A stretch of 64,000 bases of DNA from Streptomyces xylophagus (GTDB lineage Bacteria; Actinomycetota; Actinomycetes; Streptomycetales; Streptomycetaceae): NCBI RefSeq assembly GCF_000716435.1, contig NZ_JNWO01000004.1:310001-374000 (forward strand). The letters are read 5' to 3'. Both the position numbers and the translations under genes were made by a program. Under the pieces are notes generated by a model. It was given only the letters and a program-made list of their open reading frames with translations. It did no database searches and had not been told where the DNA came from. Positions 33,006-41,363 of the stretch are shown in pieces; positions within the stretch are counted from its first letter, which is position 1, and each line of letters opens with the position of its first letter.

Positions 33006-34315
33006 GGGGGTTGGCGGGGAGTTCCGAGCGGGGCGGTGCGGTGAGGGCTCCGCGGGGCGAGGTGCCTGGGCTTGCCGGGACGGGCGGTTCGGCCGGTGCC
33101 CCCGTGCAGCGGGCGGGCGGTTCGGGGCGTTGGACTTCAGGTGGGGCCGGGGTGAGTGGCGAGCCGGGGTTGCTCGACGGTGTGCGGCGGTGGCTGGCCG
33201 AGAGCGGGGGTGAGCCGACGCCCGCGCGGGTGGCACAGGCGCTGCGGGAGCAGGGGCGGGTGCTGGGGGACGCCGAAGTGCTGGGCGCGGCCGAGCAGTT
33301 GCGGTCCGAGCTCGTGGGCAGCGGTCCCCTGGAGTCCCTGCTCGCCGACCCTTCGGTCACCGACGTCCTCGTGTCGGCCCCGGACCGGGTGTGGGTCGAC
33401 CGGGGCGGCGGCCTGGAACTGACCGACGTCTCCTTCCCGGACGCGGCAGCCGTACGACGCCTCGCGCAACGCCTGGCCGCGGTGGCCGGACGCCGACTGG
33501 ACGACGCCCGCCCCTGGGCCGACGCCCGGCTGCCCGACGGGACACGCCTGCACGCCGTACTGCCTCCGGTCGCCGTCGGCTGCACCTGCCTGTCGCTCCG
33601 GGTCGTACGACCGCGCGCGTTCACGCTCAACGAGTTGGTCACGGCGGGCACGGTGCCGCCGGGCGGGGACCGCATCCTGCGGGCCCTGATCGAGGCACGG
33701 CTCTCCTTCCTGATCAGCGGCGGCACGGGCAGCGGAAAGACGACGCTGCTCAGCGCACTGCTCGGGTTGGTGGGACCCGGTGAGCGGATCGTGCTTGCCG
33801 AGGACTCGGCGGAGCTGAAACCGGACCACCCCCACGTCGTACGGCTGGAGAGCAGACCCGCCAACCAGGAGGGCGCCGGACTCGTCACGCTCCAGGACCT
33901 GGTCCGCCAGGCCCTGCGGATGCGGCCGGACCGGCTGGTCGTCGGCGAGGTGCGCGGCCCCGAGGTCGTTCACTTGCTCGCCGCGCTGAACACGGGCCAC
34001 GAGGGCGGCTGCGGGACCGTCCACGCGAACGCGGCGGCCGATGTCCCGGCCCGCCTGGAGGCCCTGGGTACGGCCGCGGGCCTCGATCGGGCCGCGCTGC
34101 ACAGCCAGTTGGCGGCCGCGCTGTCGGTGGTGCTGCATCTAGTACGGGACCGGGTCGGGCGGCGACGGATCGCCGAGGTGCATGTCCTGGAGCGGGACCC
34201 GTCGGGGTTGGTGCGGACGGTGCCGGCGCTGCGGTGGGGCGTGGAGGCGTTCGCGTACGAGCGGGGGTGGGAGCGGTTGCGGGAGTTGATTCGGGGTGGG
34301 GGTGACGGGGGTTAG
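33002..34315 (+). CDS. TadA/CpaF-like secretion ATPase
   Basis: A 437-residue type II/IV secretion ATPase. The first 60 residues are low-complexity and may not be translated in full. The domain begins at SGPLESLLADPSVTDVLVSAPDRVWVDRGG. Walker A is FLISGGTGSGKTTLLSALLG at about residue 240. Further motifs are IVLAEDSAELKPDHPHVVRL, the Walker B LRMRPDRLVVGEVRGPEVVHLL and the His box GHEGGCGTVHANAA. It energises assembly of the tad pilus or secretion of pilin-like proteins. Coupled to the CpaE-like gene through ATGA at 33002-33005. Confidence 0.92.
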   Translation: MRGLAGSSERGGAVRAPRGEVPGLAGTGGSAGAPVQRAGGSGRWTSGGAGVSGEPGLLDGVRRWLAESGGEPTPARVAQALREQGRVLGDAEVLGAAEQLRSELVGSGPLESLLADPSVTDVLVSAPDRVWVDRGGGLELTDVSFPDAAAVRRLAQRLAAVAGRRLDDARPWADARLPDGTRLHAVLPPVAVGCTCLSLRVVRPRAFTLNELVTAGTVPPGGDRILRALIEARLSFLISGGTGSGKTTLLSALLGLVGPGERIVLAEDSAELKPDHPHVVRLESRPANQEGAGLVTLQDLVRQALRMRPDRLVVGEVRGPEVVHLLAALNTGHEGGCGTVHANAAADVPARLEALGTAAGLDRAALHSQLAAALSVVLHLVRDRVGRRRIAEVHVLERDPSGLVRTVPALRWGVEAFAYERGWERLRELIRGGGDGG

Positions 34316-34474
34316 GGGGCGTGCAGGAGTCGTTGGGGGCGTGGTGAGGGGCCTGTGCGACGGGCGGCGGCGAGTAGGAGGGGTGGTGACGGGGGTGCGT
34401 GCGGGATCGGCATCGGAGAGCGGGAGTCGTGATGGGCGTGTGTGAGGGCTGGCTGGCCGTGAGCGGGAGTGGTG
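34316..34474. other. Spacer between the TadA- and TadB-like genes
   Basis: About 160 bases, unusually long for this otherwise tightly packed operon. It is strongly G-rich on the plus strand and shows no hairpin or frame that I would call a gene. It may be leftover sequence of a shortened tadB or tadA end. Confidence 0.4.
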
Positions 34475-35347
34475 ATGGGTGTGGGAACGGGTGAGATGTC
34501 GGTCGGGGTGGCTGCCGTGTGTGTCGGGGCCCTGGTCTGGCTGATGGGCGGGCGGCAATCCGGGGCCCGGCGGGCGCAGTTGCTGTTCGCGGGCGAGGGG
34601 GTGGTGGGCGTCGGGCCGCCCTCGTGGGAGCGGGCGGTCGGTGAACTGCGGCGGATCCGGGGCCGGTTGCGGGCCGAGTGGTGGTCGCTGGGCGCTGGAG
34701 TGGTGCTGGCGGTCCTGGGCGCCTCGGTGGTTCCGGTCGTCGCGGGGGCGGTCGGGGTGCCGTTGCTGCGTCGGGTGCGGCTGGCCGGGGAGGCTCGGCG
34801 GGCGGGGGAGTCGCGGGGCGACGCGGTGATCGCGTTGTGCTCGACGCTCGCCGGGGAGGTGCGTGCGGGGCGGCAGCCGGGGGAGGCGTTGTTGCGGGCG
34901 GCGCTCGACTCCGGCGGGCTCGGTGAGGCGCAGGCCGCGGTGTTGGCGGCGGCGCGGTTCGGCGGGGATGTGCCGGGTGCGCTCACCTCGGCGGCACGGC
35001 AGCCGGGCGCGGACGGGCTGTTGGGGCTCGCCGCGTGCTGGCGGGTGGCCGTGGATCAGGGCGCCGGGCTCGCGGCGGGACTCGACCGGCTCGAGGGGGC
35101 GTTGCGTGCCGACCGGGACCAACGGGCCGACCTCCGAGCCCAGTTGGCGGGGGCGCGGGCCACCGCGGTGATGCTCGCCGGGTTGCCGGTGCTCGGGCTG
35201 CTGCTCGGCGCGGCGATGGGCGCCGATCCGCTGCGGGTGCTGCTGCACAGCGGGGCGGGGTTCGGGTGCCTGGTGGTCGGGGCGTTGCTGGAGGGTCTGG
35301 GGTTGTGGTGGGCGCTGCGGATCGTGCGAGGGGTGGAGGCGGTGTGA
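34475..35347 (+). CDS. TadB-like inner-membrane platform protein
   Basis: A 290-residue membrane protein of the type II secretion F (TadB) group. Hydrophobic segments lie at the N-terminus (MSVGVAAVCVGALVWLMGG), at about 70-105 (LGAGVVLAVLGASVVPVVAGAVGVPLL) and at the C-terminus (AVMLAGLPVLGLLLGAAMG, HSGAGFGCLVVGALLEGLGLWWAL). The cytoplasmic part contains the T2SF pattern LCSTLAGEVRAGRQPGEALLRA. Start chosen at the ATG of a GTG-GTG-ATG run; the two GTG codons upstream are alternatives. Confidence 0.83.
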   Translation: MGVGTGEMSVGVAAVCVGALVWLMGGRQSGARRAQLLFAGEGVVGVGPPSWERAVGELRRIRGRLRAEWWSLGAGVVLAVLGASVVPVVAGAVGVPLLRRVRLAGEARRAGESRGDAVIALCSTLAGEVRAGRQPGEALLRAALDSGGLGEAQAAVLAAARFGGDVPGALTSAARQPGADGLLGLAACWRVAVDQGAGLAAGLDRLEGALRADRDQRADLRAQLAGARATAVMLAGLPVLGLLLGAAMGADPLRVLLHSGAGFGCLVVGALLEGLGLWWALRIVRGVEAV

Positions 35348-35585
35348 GCGGGGGTGGCGTGACCGCGGAAGTGGCTGTCGGTGTCCGGGCCGGTGAGGGA
35401 CTCGGGGTGGGTGCGAGGGGAGGGATTCGCGACGTGCCGGGCCGGAGCGGACCAGGGCGAGGTCGCGAGGGGACGACGGCCGGATACGAGGTCGGCGGGG
35501 TTGAGGCGAGGGGCCGCTCGGTGAGGGCCGGGAGCGGTGTGCGTACGGAAGCGGAAACCGGCCTGGGCTGGAGAAGGGAGGCGGC
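35348..35585. other. Spacer between the TadB- and TadC-like genes
   Basis: About 240 bases, GC-rich, plus-strand frames open only through low-information Gly/Arg-rich stretches. I see no credible gene. The TadC-like gene has a clear ATG with AGGGAGGC just upstream, so this spacer is not part of it. Confidence 0.45.
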
Positions 35586-36380
35586 ATGAGCGCGGAAGTT
35601 GTCCACAGGCTGGGGGTGGTCTTGGGGGCGGTGCTGATCGTGGGGTGGCTCGCGCGGTGGCTGGACGGGCTGAGGCGAGAGCGGAGGGCTCGGCGGCGGC
35701 TGGCGGAGCTGCTGCTTCGGGAAGTTCGTGAAGTGCCGCCTGCCGGGCCCGGGTTCGAGGCTCGGGAAGCTGCGCGGCGGTGGCTGCCCGTGGTGGGTGT
35801 CGTGGGTGCCGGGTGGGTGGTGGTCGGTGGGGTCGCCGGAGTCGTGGTGGGCGGGGTTGTCGCCGTCGGGCTGTGGCAGTGGCGGCGACGGCAGGTTGCC
35901 GGCGACACCGTCGCCGAGCGCGACGCCGCGACCGCCGCACGTCAACTCCCCCTCGCCGCCGATCTGCTGGCCGCCTGCATCGCCGCCGGAGCCTCGCCGG
36001 TGATCGCCTCCCAGGCCGTGGGAGAGGCCCTCGCGGGGCCCGTGGGGGAACGGCTGGCCCGTGCGGCGGCGGAGGTACGGCTCGGTGGTGAACCGGCCGA
36101 CGCCTGGCGGAGGTTGGCCGCGCTCCCGGGTGCCGGCCCGCTGGCTCGGCTGCTCGAACGGGCCGACGAGTCGGGGCTCCCCGCCGCCGGACCGGTTGCC
36201 CGGCTCGCGGCGGAGGCCCGCGCCGACTGGACCCGCACCGCGACGGCACGGGCCCGACGGGCGGCCGTCCTGATCACCGCACCGGTGGGGCTGTGCTTCC
36301 TGCCCGCGTTCATCGCGGTCGGCGTACTGCCCGTGGTGATCGGGCTCGCGGGCGGGGCGGCGGGAGGGGGTGGCGGCTGA
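35586..36380 (+). CDS. TadC-like inner-membrane platform protein
   Basis: A 264-residue protein with an N-terminal helix (LGVVLGAVLIVGWLARWL), a central hydrophobic pair (WLPVVGVVGAGWVVVGGVAGVVVGGVVAVGLW), a cytoplasmic T2SF segment (LPLAADLLAACIAAGASPVIASQAVGEALAGPVGERLARAAAEVRLG) and a last helix pair (VLITAPVGLCFLPAFIAVGVLPVVIGLAGGA). The phrase GADPaxAWRrLA typical of TadC proteins appears as GGEPADAWRRLA. It forms the membrane platform together with the TadB-like protein. Confidence 0.85.
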   Translation: MSAEVVHRLGVVLGAVLIVGWLARWLDGLRRERRARRRLAELLLREVREVPPAGPGFEAREAARRWLPVVGVVGAGWVVVGGVAGVVVGGVVAVGLWQWRRRQVAGDTVAERDAATAARQLPLAADLLAACIAAGASPVIASQAVGEALAGPVGERLARAAAEVRLGGEPADAWRRLAALPGAGPLARLLERADESGLPAAGPVARLAAEARADWTRTATARARRAAVLITAPVGLCFLPAFIAVGVLPVVIGLAGGAAGGGGG

Positions 36381-36485
36381 CGGGAGGAGCGAGCGCGAGC
36401 GGTGACGGACGTATGACCGACAACGACTGATCGAGCGATCGAGCCATCGAGTAACTGAACCAACAGGAACCTCACGGGGGTTGAG

Positions 36486-36725
36486 ATGAACAAGGCAGTG
36501 CAGGGAGTGCGGGCGGCAGCGGTACGGGTGCTGCGAGCGGTACGGGTACGGGCGCTAGTGGGCGCCGGGGCGCGCGGGGACGCGGGGATGGCCACCGCCG
36601 AATACGCGATGGGGTTGGTCGCGGCGGTGGCGTTCGCCGTGGTGCTCTACAAGGTGGTGACCAGCGGCGCGGTCAGCGCGGAGCTGCAGAGCATCGTGAA
36701 GCGGGCCCTCGATGCGAAGGTGTGA
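36486..36725 (+). CDS. Flp pilin-like protein (DUF4244)
   Basis: A 79-residue protein. A basic N-terminal leader of about 34 residues ends in GDAGMATAEYAMGLVAAVAFAVVLYKVV, which has the Gly before the hydrophobic stretch and the Glu at position +5 (TAEYA) expected of Flp-type prepilins. This is the DUF4244 family, the major pilin candidate of the actinobacterial tad locus. The expected prepilin peptidase is not in the window. The stop overlaps the next gene by 14 bases. Confidence 0.87.
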   Translation: MNKAVQGVRAAAVRVLRAVRVRALVGAGARGDAGMATAEYAMGLVAAVAFAVVLYKVVTSGAVSAELQSIVKRALDAKV

Positions 36726-37089
36726 ACGCCGGGGCGGGGACGCGGGGTTCGTGACGGCGGAGGCGGCCGTGGTCCTGCCCGTGCTGGTGATGTTCGCGAT
36801 GGCGCTGGTGTGGGGGCTGTTGGTGGTGGCCGCGCAGATCCAGTGCGTGGACGCGGCCCGCATGGGCGCCCGTGCGGCGGCTCGGCAGGACCCGGCCGAC
36901 GCGGTCGTCCAGGTGACCAGGGACACGGCACCGCGCGGTGCGCGGGTCACGGTGGGCCGGGAGGGCGACCAGGTCCATGTGGTCGTGGTCGCGAAGCCAC
37001 CGGTGCTGAGTGGGCTGCCCTTCGAGGTGCGGGAGGAAGCCGTGGCCGCGGCCGAGGAGACGGTGGGAGAGGGGAGGGCGGGGCCGTGA
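36712..37089 (+). CDS. TadE-like minor pseudopilin
   Basis: A 125-residue protein: short basic N-terminus, then DAGFVTAEAAVVLPVLVMFAMALVWGLLVVAAQIQCVDAARMGARAAARQD, the TadE signature (G-x-x-T-x-E-A-A-v-v-l-P, then a Cys/Ala region). The rest is a small extracytoplasmic domain. The ATG at 36712 lies inside the pilin gene; a start nearer the GDAGF motif cannot be excluded. The stop overlaps the start of the next gene in GTGA. Confidence 0.85.
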   Translation: MRRCERRGGDAGFVTAEAAVVLPVLVMFAMALVWGLLVVAAQIQCVDAARMGARAAARQDPADAVVQVTRDTAPRGARVTVGREGDQVHVVVVAKPPVLSGLPFEVREEAVAAAEETVGEGRAGP

Positions 37090-37592
37090 GGTGCCGTGTC
37101 CAGGCCGCTGTGAGGGGCCTTACGGCGGTTCTGGGGCGTATGAGAGCCCGTCACTCGGGTGGTGACTCGGACCGGGGGTCCGCGACCGTGTGGAGCCTCG
37201 GTGCGATGGCCGTGCTGTGTGTCGTGTTCGGCGTGGTGCTCGCCCTGGGACAGACCGTCGTGGCCCGGCACCGTGCGGCCGGCGGTGCGGATCTCGCGGC
37301 GCTCGCGGCGGCCGATCACTGGGCGGAGGGCGGTGCGGGCGCCTGTGCCCGGGCGGAGCGGGTGGCGCGGGCACAGGGGACGCGGATCGTGCGGTGTGCG
37401 GTCGTGGGCGAGACGTCGGACGTGACGGCGGCGGCGGGCCTGGGACCGTTCGCGGCGGAGGTCAGGGCACGGGCGGGGCCTGCGGGGCCGGTACCGGCGC
37501 CTCCAACGGGCCCCGCAGCACCGGCGCCTCCACCGGTTCCTGCACCACCAGCTCCTGCTCCTCCACCGGTCCCCGCACCACCGGCACCCTGA
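37086..37592 (+). CDS. TadE/TadG-like protein with proline-rich tail
   Basis: A 168-residue protein starting at a GTG that overlaps the preceding stop (37086-37089). It has the core DRGSATVWSLGAMAVLCVVFGVVLALGQTVVARHRAAGGADLAALAAADHW, which is the helicase/secretion-neighbourhood TadE-like family. Two cysteines (GACARAERV, IVRCAVVG) may form a disulfide outside the membrane. The last 40 residues are a Pro/Ala repeat (APPPVPAPPAP in several copies), longer than I expect for the family, possibly a cell-wall-spanning or adhesive tail. The downstream helicase gene is convergent. Confidence 0.8.
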   Translation: MRCRVQAAVRGLTAVLGRMRARHSGGDSDRGSATVWSLGAMAVLCVVFGVVLALGQTVVARHRAAGGADLAALAAADHWAEGGAGACARAERVARAQGTRIVRCAVVGETSDVTAAAGLGPFAAEVRARAGPAGPVPAPPTGPAAPAPPPVPAPPAPAPPPVPAPPAP

Positions 37593-37610
37593 GCCGGCTG
37601 CCGCCGCCCG

Positions 37611-40100
37611 TCAAACCTCGCCCACCTTCTCCCCCGGCACCTCTCGCACGTCCTCCGGCGCTTCCCGCAGCAGTTCCGTCAGCAACCGCACCGCCCCCCG
37701 CTTGTGCAACGGCTCGTTGCCGTTGCCGCACTTGGGGGACTGGATGCAGGACGGGCAGCCGGCGTCGCATTCGCAGGAGGCGATCGCCTGGAGGGTGGCG
37801 GTGAGCCAGGCGCGGGCGGTGTGGAAGGCGCGCTCGGCGAAGCCCGCGCCGCCCGGGTGGCCGTCGTAGACGAAGACCGTGGGGAGCAGGGTGTCCGGGT
37901 GCAGGGGGACGGACACTCCGCCGATGTCCCAGCGGTCGCAGGTGGCGAAGAGGGGGAGCATGCCGATCGAGGCGTGTTCGGCGGCGTGGAGGGCGCCGCC
38001 GAGGATCTCCGGGTTGATGCGGGCGGCGTCGAGTTGGTCCTCGGTGACCGTCCACCACACGGCGCGGGTGCGGAGCGTACGAGGAGGGAGGTCGAGTTTC
38101 GACTCGCCGAGGACTTCGCCGGTGATGACACGTCTGCGGAGGAAGGAGACGACCTGGTTGGTGACTTCGACGGAGCCGTAGCACAACCGGCCCTGCCCCC
38201 AAGGGAGTTCGATGTCCGTCTCCAGGACGGAGATCGCCGTGGTGTCGCGGGCGACCGTCGAGTACGGGGGGTTGGCCTCCTCGACGAGGGCCACCGAGTC
38301 CTCCAGGTCCAGTGAGCGCACCAGGTACGTGCGGCCCTGGTGGAGGTGGACCGCGCCCTCGTGGACGGTCGCGTGGGAGGCGGACTCGTCCACGGTGCCC
38401 AGCAGGCGGCCCGTGCCGTTCTCGACGATCTGGACCGGCCTGCCGCCCCCGCCGCGGATGTCGGTGAGGTCGGCGGCGCGTTCGCGGCGCGTCCAGTGCC
38501 AGGCCTTCGCCCGGCGGCGGAGCAGTTTCGCGGCCTCCAGTTGCGGAAGCAGGTCCGCTGTCGCCGGGCCGAAGAGGTCCAAGTCCTCTTCGGTGAGCGG
38601 GAGTTCGGCCGCTGCCGCGCACAGGTGGGGGGCCAGGACGTACGGGTTGTCGGGGTCCAGGACCGTGGACTCCACCGGCTGGTCGAACAGGGCCTCGGGG
38701 TGGTGGACGAGGAAGGTGTCCAGGGGGTCGTCGCGGGCCACCAGGATGGCCAGTGCTCCTTGCCCGGTCCGTCCGGCGCGGCCCGCCTGTTGCCACAGAG
38801 AGGCGCGGGTGCCCGGGTAGCCGGCGATCAGGACCGCGTCCAACCCAGAGACGTCGATGCCGAGTTCGAGGGCGGTGGTGGCGGCGAGGCCGAGCAACTC
38901 GCCGGAGTGGAGGGCGCGTTCGAGGGCGCGGCGTTCCTCGGGGAGGTAGCCGCCGCGGTAGGCGGCGACACGGCGGGCCAGCGAGCGGTCGACCTCGGCG
39001 AGGCGTTCCTGGGCGATCAGCGCGATCAACTCGGCGCCGCGCCGGGACCGTACGAAGGCCACCGAGCGGACGCCCTGGACGGCGAGGTCGGTCAGCAGGT
39101 CGGCCGTCTCGGCGGTGGCGGTACGGCGGACCGGGGCGCCCTTCTCGCCGTGGAGTTCGGTGAGCGGGGGCTCCCAGAGGGCAAACACCAATTCGCCGCG
39201 CGGTGAGGCGTCGTCGGCGACCTCGACCACGGGGAGGCCGGTGAGGCGGCGGGCGGCGACCGAGGGTTCGGCGGCGGTGGCGGAGGCGAGGAGGAAGACG
39301 GGGGAGGAGCCGTAGCGGGCGCAGAGGCGGCGCAGGCGGCGCAGTACCTGGGCGACGTGGGAGCCGAACACGCCCCGGTAGGTGTGGCACTCGTCGATGA
39401 CGACGTATTTCAGGGACTTCAGGAAGGAGGACCAGCGCGGGTGCGAGGGCAATATGCCCCGGTGGAGCATGTCGGGGTTGGTCAGGACGTAGTTGGCGTA
39501 CTGGCGTACCCACTCGCGCTCTTCGAACGGAGTGTCGCCGTCGTACACGGCCGGGCGAACCGCATTGCCCAGCGGTTGTGAAAGTTCCTTCACAGAGCGG
39601 AGCTGGTCGGCAGCCAGGGCTTTTGTGGGGGCCAGGTAGAGGGCGGTGGTGCCGCGGCCGTTCGGCGCCTCGGAGCCGTCCAGGAGCGTCGAGAGGACCG
39701 GTACCAGATAAGCCAGCGACTTGCCCGAGGCGGTGCCTGTGGCAACGATCACTGACTCGCCGTCGAGGGCGTGCTCGGCGGCCTGTGCCTGGTGGGCCCA
39801 GGGGTGTTCGATACCGGCTTCCTGGACGGTGGCGATCACCTCGGCGCGAATCCGGTCAGGCCAGACGGCATGGCGGCCCTCACGTGGGGGCAAGTGCTCC
39901 GTATGAGTGATGCGCGAAGCCCGGCTCGGTCCGGACGCGAGCCGGTCCAGAACCGTGCCCGGCGAGAGCCCGGACATGGGGTTCGCCGAGGGTCGATCGG
40001 ATCGCTGATTCTTGGCCATCGGCACCGAGTGTGTCACTGGCGTGACGGACAATGGAGCCAAGGCGTCGTGCACGCCCTGCGGTAAGTGATTGAATGCCAT
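37611..40100 (-). CDS. DECH-box helicase of the tad neighbourhood (DUF1998 type)
   Basis: An 829-residue superfamily 2 helicase. Motif I VIVATGTASGKSLAYLVPVL at about residue 118, motif II VIDECHTYRG (DECH), motif III LLASATAAEPS, motif VI QQAGRAGRTGQGALAILV. The C-terminus carries the zinc-binding cysteines of the DUF1998/MrfA-like group: CECDAGCPSCIQSPKCG. These enzymes take part in DNA repair (MrfA) and this form is regularly found next to tad genes in actinobacteria, for reasons unknown. ATG at 40100; the operon is convergent with tad and divergent from bldG. Confidence 0.92.
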   Translation of the reverse strand: MAFNHLPQGVHDALAPLSVTPVTHSVPMAKNQRSDRPSANPMSGLSPGTVLDRLASGPSRASRITHTEHLPPREGRHAVWPDRIRAEVIATVQEAGIEHPWAHQAQAAEHALDGESVIVATGTASGKSLAYLVPVLSTLLDGSEAPNGRGTTALYLAPTKALAADQLRSVKELSQPLGNAVRPAVYDGDTPFEEREWVRQYANYVLTNPDMLHRGILPSHPRWSSFLKSLKYVVIDECHTYRGVFGSHVAQVLRRLRRLCARYGSSPVFLLASATAAEPSVAARRLTGLPVVEVADDASPRGELVFALWEPPLTELHGEKGAPVRRTATAETADLLTDLAVQGVRSVAFVRSRRGAELIALIAQERLAEVDRSLARRVAAYRGGYLPEERRALERALHSGELLGLAATTALELGIDVSGLDAVLIAGYPGTRASLWQQAGRAGRTGQGALAILVARDDPLDTFLVHHPEALFDQPVESTVLDPDNPYVLAPHLCAAAAELPLTEEDLDLFGPATADLLPQLEAAKLLRRRAKAWHWTRRERAADLTDIRGGGGRPVQIVENGTGRLLGTVDESASHATVHEGAVHLHQGRTYLVRSLDLEDSVALVEEANPPYSTVARDTTAISVLETDIELPWGQGRLCYGSVEVTNQVVSFLRRRVITGEVLGESKLDLPPRTLRTRAVWWTVTEDQLDAARINPEILGGALHAAEHASIGMLPLFATCDRWDIGGVSVPLHPDTLLPTVFVYDGHPGGAGFAERAFHTARAWLTATLQAIASCECDAGCPSCIQSPKCGNGNEPLHKRGAVRLLTELLREAPEDVREVPGEKVGEV

Positions 40101-40180
40101 CGCGGCTGGCGAACCGTCCTGGGGGCTCTGCCGAGGTGTCCCATGGGATGACCGCTCGATAGCAAGGTGCTGGAGGATCC

Positions 40181-40522
40181 GTGGACCTGTCCCTGTCGAC
40201 CCGTACCGTCGGCGATCGTACGGTCGTCGAGGTCGGTGGCGAAATCGACGTATATACCGCGCCCAAGTTGCGCGAACAGCTGGTCGAGCTGGTGAACGAC
40301 GGGAGTTTCCACCTCGTCGTGGACATGGAGGGTGTCGACTTCCTCGACTCCACCGGGCTCGGCGTGCTGGTCGGCGGCCTGAAGCGGGTGCGTGCCCACG
40401 AGGGCTCGCTGCGCCTGGTCTGCAACCAGGAGCGCATTCTGAAGATCTTCCGTATCACCGGCCTCACCAAGGTGTTCCCGATTCACACCTCGGTCGAGGA
40501 AGCGGTGGCGGCCACCGACTGA
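40181..40522 (+). CDS. bldG: Anti-sigma factor antagonist BldG
   Basis: A 113-residue STAS-domain protein that I recognise as BldG. The phosphoacceptor serine is Ser57 in [11 protein letters not shown]. Unphosphorylated BldG binds anti-sigma factors and frees sigma-H and others; it is essential for aerial growth and antibiotic production. GTG start with GGAGG at good spacing (CTGGAGGATCCGTGG). It is 118 bases upstream of the RsbW-like gene, and the two are known to be co-transcribed, with bldG also made alone. Confidence 0.96.
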
Positions 40523-40640
40523 CCGACCGTTCCGGGAGCGGTGAACGACCGCTCCCCGATCGGCCGTATAGACGACCGGTGGACCGGGCTTTCGGCAGCC
40601 CGGCCCTCCGACAGCACGCCCGTAGTCCCGAGGGGGATGC

Positions 40641-41078
40641 ATGGCCACCGTTGAACTCCGCTTCAGCGCGCTGCCCGAGCACGTCAGGACCGCCCGACTG
40701 GTGGCGGCAGCGGTGGCGCGCAGGGCCGGAGTGGACGAGGCCGTACTCGACGAGGTGAGACTCGCCGTCGGCGAGGCCTGCACCCGTGCCGTCGGGCTGC
40801 ATCAGAGCAGCGGGATCACCGCTCCGGTGAAGGTGCTGCTGATCGAGGAGGAGAAGCAGTTCTCCATCGAGGTCGGCGACGAGGCACCACGCTCGGCTCC
40901 CGGCGACAAGGCGCCCGGGTCCCTGGGCGACGATCCGGACGCAGACACCGAGGAGGACGAGATGGGCCTCGCTGTCATCAGCGGGCTCGTCGACGATGTC
41001 GAGGTCACCGCCGGGGAGCACGGCGGATCGATCCGGATGACCTGGCCGACCACACCGCCGGCCACGCCGCTCTCCTGA
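40641..41078 (+). CDS. RsbW-like anti-sigma factor, partner of BldG
   Basis: A 145-residue GHKL/HATPase-like protein. The N-box region reads VRLAVGEACTRAVGLHQ, where the Asn usual in GHKL ATPases is replaced (ExxxRA in place of ExxxNA), so ATP binding may be weak. The C-terminal half has a 20-residue acidic insert (GDDPDADTEEDEMG) before LAVISGLVDDVEV. I recall the S. coelicolor counterpart (SCO3548, ApgA) as a BldG-interacting anti-sigma factor. ATG with CGAGGGGGATGC upstream. Confidence 0.87.
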   Translation: MATVELRFSALPEHVRTARLVAAAVARRAGVDEAVLDEVRLAVGEACTRAVGLHQSSGITAPVKVLLIEEEKQFSIEVGDEAPRSAPGDKAPGSLGDDPDADTEEDEMGLAVISGLVDDVEVTAGEHGGSIRMTWPTTPPATPLS

Positions 41079-41095
41079 CAACACCGCACACCACA

Positions 41096-41128
41096 GCCGA
41101 AGGGCCCTGCTGAGCAGGGCCCTTCGGC
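41096..41128. terminator. Terminator of the bldG operon
   Basis: Perfect 15-bp stem, arms GCCGAAGGGCCCTGC (41096-41110) and complement (41114-41128), three-base loop TGA, 18 bases beyond the stop codon. Confidence 0.85.
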
Positions 41129-41363
41129 ATTTCCGGAAGAGTTCCGCGATCGTGTACCGATGCGTACCGGCGGTGCGAAAGAATTCGTGAATCAATTCAC
41201 GATCAATGCCTGATCGGCGCCCCGATAATTTGATCAAGCGCCAATGCTTTTAAGGCATTACTATGCGAAGGCCAATTCCGTTTGCCGCGCACTGTTTTGA
41301 TCAGGTTCCGGTACCTACAATCCGTCCACATCTTGAGCTCAGCACAGGCGTCAAGGAGGACGA
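41129..41363 (+). promoter_or_regulatory. A/T-rich promoter region of hppA with dyad elements
   Basis: A 235-base region of low GC, with two dyads: CGTGAA-TCAA-TTCACG (41186-41201) and AATGC-N7-GCATT (41243-41259). GAGGACG just before the ATG at 41364 is the likely RBS (CAAGGAGGACGAATGG). Dyads in such a position suggest protein-mediated control of the proton pump, but no regulator can be named. Confidence 0.5.

Noticed and set aside
31674..35607. Secondary replication origin from DnaA boxes
   Set aside because: Only single isolated boxes occur, with no cluster, A/T-rich unwinding element or dnaA/dnaN context.
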